The translations under genes were made by a program, and so were the position numbers. Below the pieces are notes generated by a model. The model saw nothing but the letters and a program-made list of their open reading frames with translations. It did no database searches and was not told where the DNA came from. This document shows, piece by piece, positions 38,052 to 47,086 of a stretch of DNA of 64,000 bases. This DNA comes from Anaerolineales bacterium UBA6055 (lineage in GTDB: Bacteria; Chloroflexota; Anaerolineae; Aggregatilineales; Phototrophicaceae): assembly GCA_002428985.1 (NCBI GenBank), contig DIYL01000047.1, forward strand, positions 1-64,000. Reading direction: 5' to 3'. The first letter of the stretch is position 1; every line of letters starts with the position of its first letter.

Positions 38052-39242
38052 TTATGCCTCGTGCGATTTGCGTTGAGTCATCTCGAAGAACGGCACGGTT
38101 AACGCCAAGGCAAGCACATTCAACACCCCGACGATTAAGAATGGCAACGCAAAATTCACATCAATGAGGTTACCGCCCAACAACGTGCCGAGCGCCATTG
38201 CTGCCGTCCAAACAAGGTGAAGTGACCCAAATACTCGCCCACGAATCTCCGGCTCAGCTGACCGAGTAACCATCCCCGGCAGGAGTGTTGAGAGCGACCA
38301 AGCCGCACCAATCCCGATAAAGCCGAATACAAAGAGACTCCATACACTGTCACCCACTAGAATAAATCCAGCAATCGCCACGATAATCCCAACAAACGAG
38401 AGTTGTGTCGGGAGTTTTACACCGAGTTTATCTGCAAAGCGTCCCGCGACGAGTTGTGTGAGGGTCGCAAAGATAGAGCTACCCGTCACATACAAGGCGA
38501 CTGTCGCATTGCTACCACTGACCTGTTTAATCACCAATGGCAGGAGCGTCATCACGCCATAATAACAGGTTGGTAAAAAACGTAGTGCGATCAAAATAAA
38601 GATGTCACGACGCAATAAAACCCCATAGCCAGTCGATGTTTGTTCATCGTTCTTGATTGGAATTTCAGTATGTAATACCGGAAGTGTCGTCGCAATAATC
38701 GAGAGAAGTACACCTAAGCCGAGTAACGCTATACCAAGGGCTGCAAAATTATCATCGCCGAGGATGAGTGTCGCAATCGGAATGCCAATCGCACCTCCGA
38801 TTGTATAGCCCCAGTTGTAAAGCGCAGACGAAACGCCGAGGTTTTCTTCAGTAGTTGCTAAGGTGAGATAGCCTTGTCCGCTAACGACTGATAATCCCAG
38901 ACCTGCATTCGTCACACACCACAATATAATCACAATTGGCGGAATACGAATCAGATAAAAGATTGCACTTGCACCGAGGAGGCTCACACCAAGGAACAAA
39001 ATCCACTTATGCCCGCGTTTATCACTCAGACTCCCGCCAACTAGCGAAGCGACCATCCCGACTACTTGCCCCAATGCAATGACAAACGATACCTCTTGCA
39101 AAGAATACGATAGGGCTTCGTTGAGGTAAATGCCACCAAAATTAAACAACGGCGTGAGGATGACCCCGGTCAATAATTGAACGGCGAGCAATCCAATCAG
39201 AGGTAAATGCTGTGACATCGAGTTAAGCGACAAACGGTTCAT
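38052..39242 (-). CDS. MFS transporter
   Basis: From the ATG at 39242 this is a carrier of about 396 residues with twelve hydrophobic helices. The loop between helices 2 and 3 reads GSLSDKRGHKWILFLGVS, the MFS motif with its Asp and Arg-rich turn, and a matching GRFADKLGVKLPTQLSFVG loop occurs in the second half. It probably exports or imports a small molecule using a proton gradient; the substrate cannot be named. The open frame extends upstream to 39332, but that extension has a poor start context. It is divergent from the alpha/beta hydrolase gene at 39362. Confidence 0.82.
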   Translation of the reverse strand: MNRLSLNSMSQHLPLIGLLAVQLLTGVILTPLFNFGGIYLNEALSYSLQEVSFVIALGQVVGMVASLVGGSLSDKRGHKWILFLGVSLLGASAIFYLIRIPPIVIILWCVTNAGLGLSVVSGQGYLTLATTEENLGVSSALYNWGYTIGGAIGIPIATLILGDDNFAALGIALLGLGVLLSIIATTLPVLHTEIPIKNDEQTSTGYGVLLRRDIFILIALRFLPTCYYGVMTLLPLVIKQVSGSNATVALYVTGSSIFATLTQLVAGRFADKLGVKLPTQLSFVGIIVAIAGFILVGDSVWSLFVFGFIGIGAAWSLSTLLPGMVTRSAEPEIRGRVFGSLHLVWTAAMALGTLLGGNLIDVNFALPFLIVGVLNVLALALTVPFFEMTQRKSHEA

Positions 39243-39361
39243 TGTGGTTTTCCAGTATGTGAGCATCACTAATTCGCTTAGATTAACACATCTCACATCA
39301 AAGTCGACTAAATTGTGTATAATGCACGGCATGATTGCGACAAGCCGATAAAGGATACATC

Positions 39362-40201
39362 ATGCCCCAACCACTCATCGACCTTGGTGGACAACAAGAC
39401 GCGCCGATTTTACATATTGCACTCGCTAATGGATTCCCACCACAGACTTATATTCCATTATTGCGCCCCTTTATGGATAACTATCGGGTTGTCTCGCTAC
39501 CACCACGCGCATTATGGGGTGACCAATCCCCACCGGATCAACATCAGAATTGGCAGACCTTAGCCGATGATTTGCTGGCGGGTTTTGATCAGTATGGATT
39601 AGATGATGTCGTGGCGATCGGGCATTCGTTTGGGGCGATTGCATCGTTGCTGGCGGTGATTAAAGAACCGCAACGCTTTAAATCACTGGTTTTACTTGAC
39701 CCGACGGCATTGATGCCTAATTTATTGAGCATGATCTGGCAAGCATGGGAACAGGGCATACATGAGCAAATCCCATTAGTGCAAGGAGCGATGCGTCGAC
39801 GGTCGGAATTTGAGAGTGTTGAGGATGCACTTGAGCGGTTTCGGGGTAAGCGATTATTTAGCGATTGGGTCGATGAAGCTCTGCGTTTATACGTCGAACA
39901 TGGCACACAGCCTAAAGCCGATGGTGATGGGGTTGAATTAACATGGTCGCCAGCGTGGGAAGCCTATTATTTCTCGACAGTGCACCAGACCATCTGGGAG
40001 GACTTGCCTAAACTCGACGGACTCGTCCCAACCCTGTTGGTACGTGGTGGAACATCCGATACACTTGTCCCCGAAGCCCGCGACAAATTTATGGAACTTG
40101 TACCATCCGCGACCTATGCCGAAATTGACGGACACGGGCACCTCTTCCCACAGTCTGCACCCGACCAAACTGCAAAGGCGATTCAGACATGGATTGAATA
40201 A
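39362..40201 (+). CDS. Alpha/beta hydrolase
   Basis: This 279-residue protein starts at ATG 39362. An upstream in-frame start at 39335 would add nine residues. The nucleophile motif is GHSFGAIASLLA (Ser at about residue 89), with LLDPTALMP after it and a late GHGHLFPQSAPD that places the catalytic His. It hydrolyses an ester or similar bond in the cytoplasm; no substrate is evident. It is followed 70 bp later, on the same strand, by a DapA-family aldolase. Confidence 0.85.
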   Translation: MPQPLIDLGGQQDAPILHIALANGFPPQTYIPLLRPFMDNYRVVSLPPRALWGDQSPPDQHQNWQTLADDLLAGFDQYGLDDVVAIGHSFGAIASLLAVIKEPQRFKSLVLLDPTALMPNLLSMIWQAWEQGIHEQIPLVQGAMRRRSEFESVEDALERFRGKRLFSDWVDEALRLYVEHGTQPKADGDGVELTWSPAWEAYYFSTVHQTIWEDLPKLDGLVPTLLVRGGTSDTLVPEARDKFMELVPSATYAEIDGHGHLFPQSAPDQTAKAIQTWIE

Positions 40202-40271
40202 ATGTATCTACATCAGTTATGAAGCGTTACAATTAAGTCATTAACTCGACCATACGAAAGGCAACGTTGTC

Positions 40272-41180
40272 ATGACCTATCAACCGATTCATGGAGTGAT
40301 TGTCCCGACTGTCACACCGATGACCGACGATGGCGCAATCAATCCGGATGTTATCAAACCACTTGCAGATTATTTAATCGCTAAAGATGTCGCTGGATTA
40401 TTCCCGCTCGGCACAACTGGCGAAGGTCCACTCCTCACAACCGATGAGCGCAAAACCATTGCCGAAGCTACGGTAAAAGCTGTCGATGGACGTGTGCCTG
40501 TCATCATTCACACTGGCGCAATCACCACTGCTGAAACCATCGATTTAACCGCGCATGCAAAATCTATTGGTGCAGATGCCGTCGCAGTTGTCGCACCATA
40601 TTATTTCACACATTCAGATGCGGCGTTGGTGACACATTTTGGGGCAGTTTTAAATGCTGTCCCTGATATGCCGATGTATTTATATAACTTTCCCGGTGTT
40701 TCGAATAATACGCTGTCACTCGATATTGTGACGCGCCTTGCTAAGCAGTATGAGATGGTTGTTGGATTAAAAGACAGCAGTGGCGATTTACAAACCCTAT
40801 TCGCAGCAAAACGCTTTCATGATGGCGCATTTAATACGGCTGTCGGCCCTGATGAACTTATTTTGGCGGCACTGTCGATGGGTGTGAATGCGAGTGTCTC
40901 GGGTCATGCTAATTTAGTGCCCGAAATTGTTGTACCATTGTACAACGCAGCAACATCGGGGCAGTTAGAAGAAGCTCAGGTATTCCAACGCAAACTCAAT
41001 CAAGTACGAGAAGTGTTAGCAACAGATGTTTGGCTAACGATGATGAAAGCGGTGTTAAATCAGCGCGGTATTCCGGTTGGACCTGTTCGTCGCCCACTGG
41101 TTTCACCATCTGATGATATGGTTCAGACAGCGTTACGACAGTTAACTGCCCTACGTGTATCATTAGACAAAGCAAATTGA
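40272..41180 (+). CDS. DapA/NanA-family aldolase or dihydrodipicolinate synthase-like
   Basis: This is a 302-residue class I aldolase barrel. The GTTGEG motif is LGTTGEGPLLTTDER. The catalytic Tyr is in MPMYLYNFPGV and the Schiff-base Lys in VVGLKDSSGD. Length fits DapA, N-acetylneuraminate lyase and related enzymes that join or split pyruvate. With no lysine or sialic acid genes nearby, I do not choose between them; a 2-keto-3-deoxy sugar acid aldolase or a related function is equally possible. It sits 70 bp behind the alpha/beta hydrolase gene. Confidence 0.85.
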   Translation: MTYQPIHGVIVPTVTPMTDDGAINPDVIKPLADYLIAKDVAGLFPLGTTGEGPLLTTDERKTIAEATVKAVDGRVPVIIHTGAITTAETIDLTAHAKSIGADAVAVVAPYYFTHSDAALVTHFGAVLNAVPDMPMYLYNFPGVSNNTLSLDIVTRLAKQYEMVVGLKDSSGDLQTLFAAKRFHDGAFNTAVGPDELILAALSMGVNASVSGHANLVPEIVVPLYNAATSGQLEEAQVFQRKLNQVREVLATDVWLTMMKAVLNQRGIPVGPVRRPLVSPSDDMVQTALRQLTALRVSLDKAN

Positions 41181-41196
41181 AAAGTTAAGAAATTAT

Positions 41197-41226
41197 TTGT
41201 TATATTTCACGGATAACTGTTATAAT
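41197..41226 (+). promoter_or_regulatory. Promoter of the secreted SH3-like protein gene
   Basis: TTGTTA (41197-41202), an 18-bp spacer and TATAAT (41221-41226) precede the GTG start at 41263. Confidence 0.5.
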
Positions 41227-41262
41227 CTGGTGATATATCGGGTGTAGAAACTGAGGAAATCT

Positions 41263-42828
41263 GTGAAACAATTGTCTATTTTGATTACCCTATGGGTACT
41301 CATATCATCGGTGCAAGTTATGGCGCAAACCCAATTGACATATGGGGATACCATCACCAGTCGCCTGACAGATAATTCACCAACCGATGTATATTCTTTC
41401 ACAGGTAGTACAGATGACCGCATCAGCGTACAAGTGATGTCCCTGAGTGATACATTTGTACCTGTGATTGAACTTAGACGCGGTATAACCACAGTTTTCC
41501 TAGATGGCATCACCAATGACGGATTAACAACCCGATTTGATTTTACCTTGCCTGATAGCGGGACCTATCTCTTACTCGTCTCTAGTGATGATAGCCAGAC
41601 AGGTGAATTTGTTTTACATCTCTCTGCTGAACTATCTGATGATGCGACGCGTTTTACAGGTGTACCGGGTCAGATTGTGCTATCCGACGGGGCAACAGCC
41701 TATTATATCGTCAATAATGATGCGTCATCCCCTCAGATTTTGACCCTACGCGGTCAATCGAGTGAGGCAGTTTTTTATGCATCAATTTATGACACCGATT
41801 ATGACTTAATCCAGTTAAGTGTGGGTGCAACCGCTTTTGTATTTGTTGAGGCAAATCGAACGGTGCTATTAGACTTGCGTGGGGCAAGCAATGTTGTAAC
41901 AGCGACATGGCTCGAATCCACGATGACCTCATTACCTCAAGCTACCGAAGTAGTTGAGGTGTCAACAGCCACGGTTGTCCCTCAGATTAGTGTTACACCA
42001 TCACCCGAAGAGGAAGAAACTGAAGAACCGATTTATATATCGCCAACATTTGCTGCTGATGCTGAGTGTGCCATCTTTTCCGGCGGATTCCCCAATATCC
42101 GTACTGGACCGGGGGTCACATTCGGTGTAATCACACAAGTCCGACCCGATCAAGTCTATCCTGTAGTCGGGGTCTATACCAATTGGTATCAAATATTTGT
42201 ACCGATATTCGGGTCTGGTTGGGTACGTAATGATGTTGTGGGGCTCGGTGGCAATTGTGCTGGCATTCCTGCACTACCACCCGATAACACACCCATACTC
42301 CCAACGACGACACCAACCACTACCAATACACCAACAGCGACATTTACGTTTACACCAACACCCACACCCACATTAACATCGACACCGACGATTACGCCGT
42401 CGCCAACCGCATCTGATACCCCGCGTCCAACATCGACCGAAGTGATTCAACTTGCACCTGAAGATGCTGAGTTCAACTCGCCGTTAACGATTGTATTAGG
42501 TGGAACCACCAGTGTGTCCGAATTTATCTCCTTCCCTGACGGTGATAGCGAAGATATGATTTTGTGGGACATTACGGGGATGAGTGAAATCCCATCAGAA
42601 GCCGATGGTCGCGCTCAATTAGTCATCAATGCCACATGTTTTGGTGATGCAACTGACACTGTCGAATTTGTGATTGATGATGATGTGTTTGCTTGTGGCG
42701 AGACATTAGTCGACCGTGAAGTCCGCTTCGAAGACAAAACTGGTGAAGTGACGATTCGATTAACAGGTGGCGACAATGTCTATGTACAATGGGTTTTACA
42801 GGCATCCGCAACCCGCATCAATAATTAA
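41263..42828 (+). CDS. Secreted protein with PPC-like N-terminus, SH3-like domain and Thr-Pro linker
   Basis: The protein is 521 residues and starts with GTG. A signal peptide covers residues 1-21 (ending QVMAQ). The first 190 residues form PPC-like beta-sandwich segments (DRISVQVMSL, DSGTYLLLVSSDD). About residues 265-330 are an SH3-like domain with AECAIFSGGFPNIRTGPG, a bacterial SH3 entry. A Thr/Pro-rich linker (PTTTPTTTNTPTATFTFTP) leads to a C-terminal beta domain of about 130 residues containing two Cys. It probably binds the cell wall or surface. The function is unknown. Confidence 0.78.
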   Translation: MKQLSILITLWVLISSVQVMAQTQLTYGDTITSRLTDNSPTDVYSFTGSTDDRISVQVMSLSDTFVPVIELRRGITTVFLDGITNDGLTTRFDFTLPDSGTYLLLVSSDDSQTGEFVLHLSAELSDDATRFTGVPGQIVLSDGATAYYIVNNDASSPQILTLRGQSSEAVFYASIYDTDYDLIQLSVGATAFVFVEANRTVLLDLRGASNVVTATWLESTMTSLPQATEVVEVSTATVVPQISVTPSPEEEETEEPIYISPTFAADAECAIFSGGFPNIRTGPGVTFGVITQVRPDQVYPVVGVYTNWYQIFVPIFGSGWVRNDVVGLGGNCAGIPALPPDNTPILPTTTPTTTNTPTATFTFTPTPTPTLTSTPTITPSPTASDTPRPTSTEVIQLAPEDAEFNSPLTIVLGGTTSVSEFISFPDGDSEDMILWDITGMSEIPSEADGRAQLVINATCFGDATDTVEFVIDDDVFACGETLVDREVRFEDKTGEVTIRLTGGDNVYVQWVLQASATRINN

Positions 42829-43012
42829 ACATCACATTTTGAAGTCTACTGTTTTTTGTGTCATACTAGCGGGCGTGACATATCATTGATATTGTATACC
42901 TAATGGCAATTTACCCTAATGAATATCAGTAAAGATTAGGTGGGTTGTCTATATGCAATCGATTTCGCACACGCCATAATGTGTTGGGTTCAATCGCTAC
43001 AAGGCTAATCGC

Positions 43013-44113
43013 ATGAAAAACACCAAATCCATCGCCATCTCACTACTATTCACGTTGATTCCAATTATTATCTCATTGGTCATCGCAGCGCTACTGGTGA
43101 GTGCCGTCGGACGTGACCCGCTGGAAGTTGTTGAAACCTTATGGGAAGGCGCATTCCGCGATTCTCGTAAAGTTGGTGGGGTTGTTAATTTCTGGATTCC
43201 GTTGACATTGGTCAGTATTGGTCTGGTCGTGACATTCCGCGCGGGATTATGGAATATCGGCGTTGAGGGACAGATGATGATGGGGGCGATTTTTGCGAGT
43301 TGGGGGGCACAATTCATCCTCGTTGATGAGAGCCTGTCACCGATCCTCCATATCGTGCTCATTGCAATGTCGGCTGTGGGCGGGATGTTATGGGCATTTG
43401 TCGTCGGCTTTCTTAGAATCCGGCTGGGCGTCAATGAAATTTTTGGCGGTGTTGCCCTCAATGCACTTGTTAATGTGATTTCAATTTATCTGATTTCCGG
43501 ACCGTGGCAACCGAGTATTGGTGGGTCGGCACAGGGGACAGAACCATTTCCAGCTGCTGCTCTGTTGCCTGAATATTCCCGTGATTTTCCGGTCAATATT
43601 TTTATGATTGGGGTTGTCATCGTCTTATTTATTATCGTGTTTGCTATGCTGAATGCGACACGTTGGGGGCTGAACCTTAAAGCTGTCGGTCGAAATATGC
43701 GCTCGGCGTTATTGTTAGGTGTACCAACCGAACGCACGTCAATGAGTGCCTTTTTAGTCTGTGGTGCATTGGCAGGTATCGCCGGATCGTATCGTGTATT
43801 ATTTACCTTTGATAACCTGCGACCGTTAGCATCCGGTGGTATTGGTTTTCTTGGATTATTAGTTGTGCTATTGCTCAGCATCCGCCTACTGTGGGTGCCG
43901 TTGATTGCGTTTGCATTTGCTGCAATTTTAACGGGGAGCACCCGCCTACAAATTTCGCTTAAGCTCGATTCGTCACTGGCGGGTGTCTTACAAGGTTTAA
44001 TGGTGTTGTTGGTCGTTTTATTTCAGGGTGTGCAGGAAGTCTTCTTCCCTAAAACTGTCGATTCATCTGATGAAATCGCCACTCTAGATGATACAGCAGA
44101 AAACACCACTTAG
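43013..44113 (+). CDS. ABC transporter permease, BmpA-type (nucleoside/sugar) family
   Basis: This 366-residue membrane protein with about ten helices has the signature FRAGLWNIGVEGQMMMGAI of permeases in the BmpA/YufP (branched-chain amino acid-like) superfamily. Helix-turn sequence NEIFGGVALNALVNVISIY and SGGIGFLGLLVVLL are also typical. These act with a second permease, a double-ATPase and a lipoprotein to import nucleosides or sugars. No such partners are next to it: the upstream gene is an unrelated secreted protein and the downstream one is on the other strand. It is thus an orphan in this window. Confidence 0.85.
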   Translation: MKNTKSIAISLLFTLIPIIISLVIAALLVSAVGRDPLEVVETLWEGAFRDSRKVGGVVNFWIPLTLVSIGLVVTFRAGLWNIGVEGQMMMGAIFASWGAQFILVDESLSPILHIVLIAMSAVGGMLWAFVVGFLRIRLGVNEIFGGVALNALVNVISIYLISGPWQPSIGGSAQGTEPFPAAALLPEYSRDFPVNIFMIGVVIVLFIIVFAMLNATRWGLNLKAVGRNMRSALLLGVPTERTSMSAFLVCGALAGIAGSYRVLFTFDNLRPLASGGIGFLGLLVVLLLSIRLLWVPLIAFAFAAILTGSTRLQISLKLDSSLAGVLQGLMVLLVVLFQGVQEVFFPKTVDSSDEIATLDDTAENTT

Positions 44114-44119
44114 GGTTAA

Positions 44120-45280
44120 CTAGTCATTGATAGGCACAACGCGATAAATTGCGCCACCATCGCCACCAACTGTCCCAAAATAAATTGAGCCATCGGGATG
44201 GATAGCTAGATCAATCCGGCACATGACATCGCCTAGATCAATAGGCGTATCAAATTCGACACGATTGCGCCCACTCGTCAGGCGTACATGATGTAAAATC
44301 CCGTCATTCCAACTACAAAAGAACAGGTCGTTCTCCCATTGTGGCACAGTTGCATTGTTATAAAATGCAACGCCTGCTGGTGCAATCGTCGGTGTATAAC
44401 TGAGTATCGGCGGTAGATACTGGGTCAATCCCACAATTCGATCTGTACCCGCACATTCATAACCTTCACGATAGCCATAATTGAACCCGCCGAGAATGAT
44501 ATTCACTTCATCATCGCAGTTATCGCCATTTTCGGTCGCAAACGCTCGTTCGCTAATCGGGTCAAATGCGTAGTCAAATGGGTTGCGCAAACCATAAGCA
44601 AAAATACTGCTACCTTCAATTGGATTGTCTTCGGGGATTATCAGTGCATCATTTTCAACAGCAAAACGATGAATTTTCCCATGAGGTACCTCAAGGTCTT
44701 GTGGGCGTGCCGCATCACCATAATCGCCAATGCCAATATAAACAAAGCCATTTGCATCGAATGTTAGCCCACCGCCATTATGTAACAGATTACCGGTATC
44801 AATCGGCACAGACCACATTTCTACCGGATCAACACCAATCCCATCTTCAACACGGAATCGAATCACTTTATTCGATGCAAACTCGCGGGTAGTTCCTTCG
44901 GCGGTATGGAACACCCACACATAGCCGTTCTCGTTAAAATTAGGATCAAGCGCAATCGACTGCATTCCGCGTTCTTGTAATGCATCGGTCGGCAATGTAA
45001 TCACTGGCTCAAGCTGGCGATTGCCTTCAGCATCAACATAACGCACATTACCAGTCGCCTTCTCGTTATAGAATAACTCGCCCGCATCTGTAAAAATCAT
45101 ACCGACGGGGAAATTAGCATCCATAAATTTTTCGACCCGATAGATCACACCTTCATCGGTGGTGAATGTCTCTTGCGCGACTGTCGGCGAAACGAGCAGG
45201 GTGATCAACAGTAATGCGATCAAAAATTTCACGGGTTGGATTATAGGGTTCATTGTCAACATCATTGTGCTACTCAACAT
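44120..45280 (-). CDS. Secreted glucose/sorbosone dehydrogenase-like beta-propeller (PQQ type)
   Basis: This 386-residue protein has a signal segment near residues 15-36. Six-bladed propeller motifs include SIALDPNFNENGYVWVFHTA, HNGGGLTFDANGFVYIGIGD, GLRNPFDYAFDPIS and NGDNCDDEVNIILGGFNYGY with ligand-binding acid and Cys residues. These match the GSDH group, which oxidises sugars with PQQ in the periplasm or outside the cell. PQQ dependence is inferred. SurE ends three bases upstream, so both are probably cotranscribed. The start may be a later Met (M10). Confidence 0.85.
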   Translation of the reverse strand: MLSSTMMLTMNPIIQPVKFLIALLLITLLVSPTVAQETFTTDEGVIYRVEKFMDANFPVGMIFTDAGELFYNEKATGNVRYVDAEGNRQLEPVITLPTDALQERGMQSIALDPNFNENGYVWVFHTAEGTTREFASNKVIRFRVEDGIGVDPVEMWSVPIDTGNLLHNGGGLTFDANGFVYIGIGDYGDAARPQDLEVPHGKIHRFAVENDALIIPEDNPIEGSSIFAYGLRNPFDYAFDPISERAFATENGDNCDDEVNIILGGFNYGYREGYECAGTDRIVGLTQYLPPILSYTPTIAPAGVAFYNNATVPQWENDLFFCSWNDGILHHVRLTSGRNRVEFDTPIDLGDVMCRIDLAIHPDGSIYFGTVGGDGGAIYRVVPIND

Positions 45281-45283
45281 CTA

Positions 45284-46048
45284 CTAAATCTGTATATCCC
45301 AAGATTCAAGGTCTGCCATAAAACGATGTGCGGTCATATCAAGGTGGACAGGTGTGATACTGACATACCCTTGATTTACCGCCCATAAATCTGTGCCGAG
45401 TTCATCGACATTGCCAGCAGGGGGTTCACCTTCGATACGAACAGATGTACCCGCACTGCGCGTCAATACATCGAGATACGTCCGCACGCCCTGACGTGTC
45501 ATCCGGATACCTTTCAGATCATCTACTGTCTCAACATCAGGCACATTAATGCTGACAATCGTGAACGGTGGTAAGCCATGTTTTAGTATCTTCTTCACGA
45601 TGGGAATTGTGACCTGCGCCGCCACCCGATAGTCTTCAACGTTATTTGCATTGCGGTTTGCTAGTGAAACTGCAATTGCGGGGATGCCATGAATAGACGC
45701 TTCTAATGCGGCGGTGACGGTTCCACTATAAGTCAAGTCTTGCGCCATATTTTCGCCACGATTGATGCCAGATACAACAATATCAGGAGTTTCCTCGATT
45801 AAGCCAAGTGCTGCGACTGCAATACAATCGGCTGGTGAACCATACACGGCTAGGGTCGGAATATCATTACCAATTGATGTAATATCGTAATCAATATCTT
45901 GGAAGAGAGTTTTTTTGTGCCCACTAGCACTCTGATTTGTGCCAGGTGCGGCGACTTGCACATCGCCTACCGTTTGCATCGCTTCCGCCAATGCGAGGAT
46001 GCCCGGTGCATCATAACCATCATCGTTTGTTACCATAATTGAAGTCAT
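45284..46048 (-). CDS. surE: 5'/3'-nucleotidase SurE
   Basis: This 254-residue protein is typical of SurE, a metal-dependent nucleotide phosphatase. Motifs are MVTNDDGYDAPGILALAEAM (residues 5-24) with the metal-binding Asp pair, VAAPGTNQSASGHKKT, and GINRGENMAQDLTYSGTVTA. The Asn and Ser metal ligands follow in those loops. It removes phosphate from nucleoside monophosphates. It stands first of a two-gene minus-strand unit with the sorbosone dehydrogenase-like gene. Confidence 0.95.
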   Translation of the reverse strand: MTSIMVTNDDGYDAPGILALAEAMQTVGDVQVAAPGTNQSASGHKKTLFQDIDYDITSIGNDIPTLAVYGSPADCIAVAALGLIEETPDIVVSGINRGENMAQDLTYSGTVTAALEASIHGIPAIAVSLANRNANNVEDYRVAAQVTIPIVKKILKHGLPPFTIVSINVPDVETVDDLKGIRMTRQGVRTYLDVLTRSAGTSVRIEGEPPAGNVDELGTDLWAVNQGYVSITPVHLDMTAHRFMADLESWDIQI

Positions 46049-46235
46049 AGTTAATCCTGTTGCTGTTCTGTTTTACGTGAACACTAAAATTTATAAATGA
46101 AGCCAACAGCATTGCTCACTGTATCATGTTTGTGTGGGTCTGACTATCATGATATTGTCGGACTCTCTAACCAAAATCTCACCGCATCTTACGGTGTAAT
46201 ACTCGAAAAATTGAAGGGGACACGTTAAGATAGAA

Positions 46236-46249
46236 TAACGTTAACGTTA
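46236..46249. promoter_or_regulatory. 14-bp perfect palindrome
   Basis: TAACGTTAACGTTA is its own reverse complement and lies 26 bp before the small gene at 46275. It could be a dimeric regulator site; no protein can be assigned. Confidence 0.35.
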
Positions 46250-46274
46250 GTCAGTTTTATTTGGAGAATATGCA

Positions 46275-46436
46275 ATGCAACCCAACCCACTATTCGCTAT
46301 TGGAATCGCCCTTGGGCTGGCTATCGGGATTGTTTTTGGTATTAGTATGGGCAACATTGCATTTGGTATGCCAACAGGTGCATTATTGGGCTTAGTGCTG
46401 GGGATGGTCATGGCAAAAGCAGGCAATGACCAGTAA
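46275..46436 (+). CDS. Glycine-zipper small membrane protein
   Basis: This 53-residue protein has GGAG at 46263-46266, eight bases before the ATG. It consists of two hydrophobic segments rich in Gly every four residues (AIGIALGLAIGIVFGISMG and AFGMPTGALLGLVLGMVMA), with a positively charged C-terminal end. The pattern is a glycine zipper, as in bilayer-spanning hairpins. The open reading frame is convincing because the ribosome site, the zipper and the stop are all in place. The function is unknown. Confidence 0.75.
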   Translation: MQPNPLFAIGIALGLAIGIVFGISMGNIAFGMPTGALLGLVLGMVMAKAGNDQ

Positions 46437-46491
46437 CAAAACACAGGACAAGTGTGTCTCACTTGCCCTGATATTCGTTATTGCCGTGTGT

Positions 46492-46983
46492 TTAATGTGT
46501 TAAGTGCAGTGACCAATTAACAGATTCACCAACCAATTGTACAAAAACTTTATCCTCAAATGTAAATGGTGTTTCGCGTGGGGTCGGACTTGAAAAATTT
46601 ACCGTACCATATAATTCGCCATTTAAGAAAATCGGTGTACCAATATACGATTCTAATTTGAATGCTTCATAACACGGGTGTCGGAAATATTCACTAATCC
46701 CCATGTGATTAATTGCAACGAGATCTTGTTTTTTGGTAGTAATAGAACAATAGGTATCACCTAACTGAAATTCTGCCCCTTTACTTAGCCCTCCACCAAA
46801 AAAGTGCTCAACTGTATATGCGTTACCTGTAATATGGCTAATAATGCCGACTTCCAGATTCAAATGATTTACAGCGGCTTCAAGCAACTGAGCAAGATGT
46901 GCATCGACATCAAGTGACTTTCTGTGCCATCCTTTGAACAAATTTGACCAATCCTTGTTATTTTGTTGTAGTGCGGTAGACAT
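46492..46983 (-). CDS. Single GAF-domain protein
   Basis: This 163-residue cytoplasmic protein consists mostly of one GAF domain. It has a LGDTYCSITTKKQDLVAINH motif and an HPCYEAFKLESYIGTPIFLNG motif, and ends with YGTVNFSSPTPRETPFTFEDK. This form is common in cyanobacterial and Chloroflexota sensor kinases, but here the GAF stands alone without output. It may bind a small ligand or redox signal. It lies 103 bp before the end of the CtpE-like ATPase gene, on the same strand and downstream of it. Confidence 0.88.
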   Translation of the reverse strand: MSTALQQNNKDWSNLFKGWHRKSLDVDAHLAQLLEAAVNHLNLEVGIISHITGNAYTVEHFFGGGLSKGAEFQLGDTYCSITTKKQDLVAINHMGISEYFRHPCYEAFKLESYIGTPIFLNGELYGTVNFSSPTPRETPFTFEDKVFVQLVGESVNWSLHLTH

Positions 46984-47086
46984 GTTGATTCCTAAATAAA
47001 ATTGATTAATTGGACATGTCCATTATAGATTATGGACGTCACGGTTCAAATCCCAAACATCTTTTCAGACAAAATATTATCAAAAT

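Noticed and set aside
42280..42440. Thr/Pro-coding repeat as a CRISPR-like or satellite array
   Set aside because: It is a coding linker in a secreted protein with irregular units and no spacer structure. No CRISPR array was found anywhere.
47030..47060. A GGTTCAAATCC T-loop-like sequence
   Set aside because: No acceptor, D or anticodon stems pair around it.
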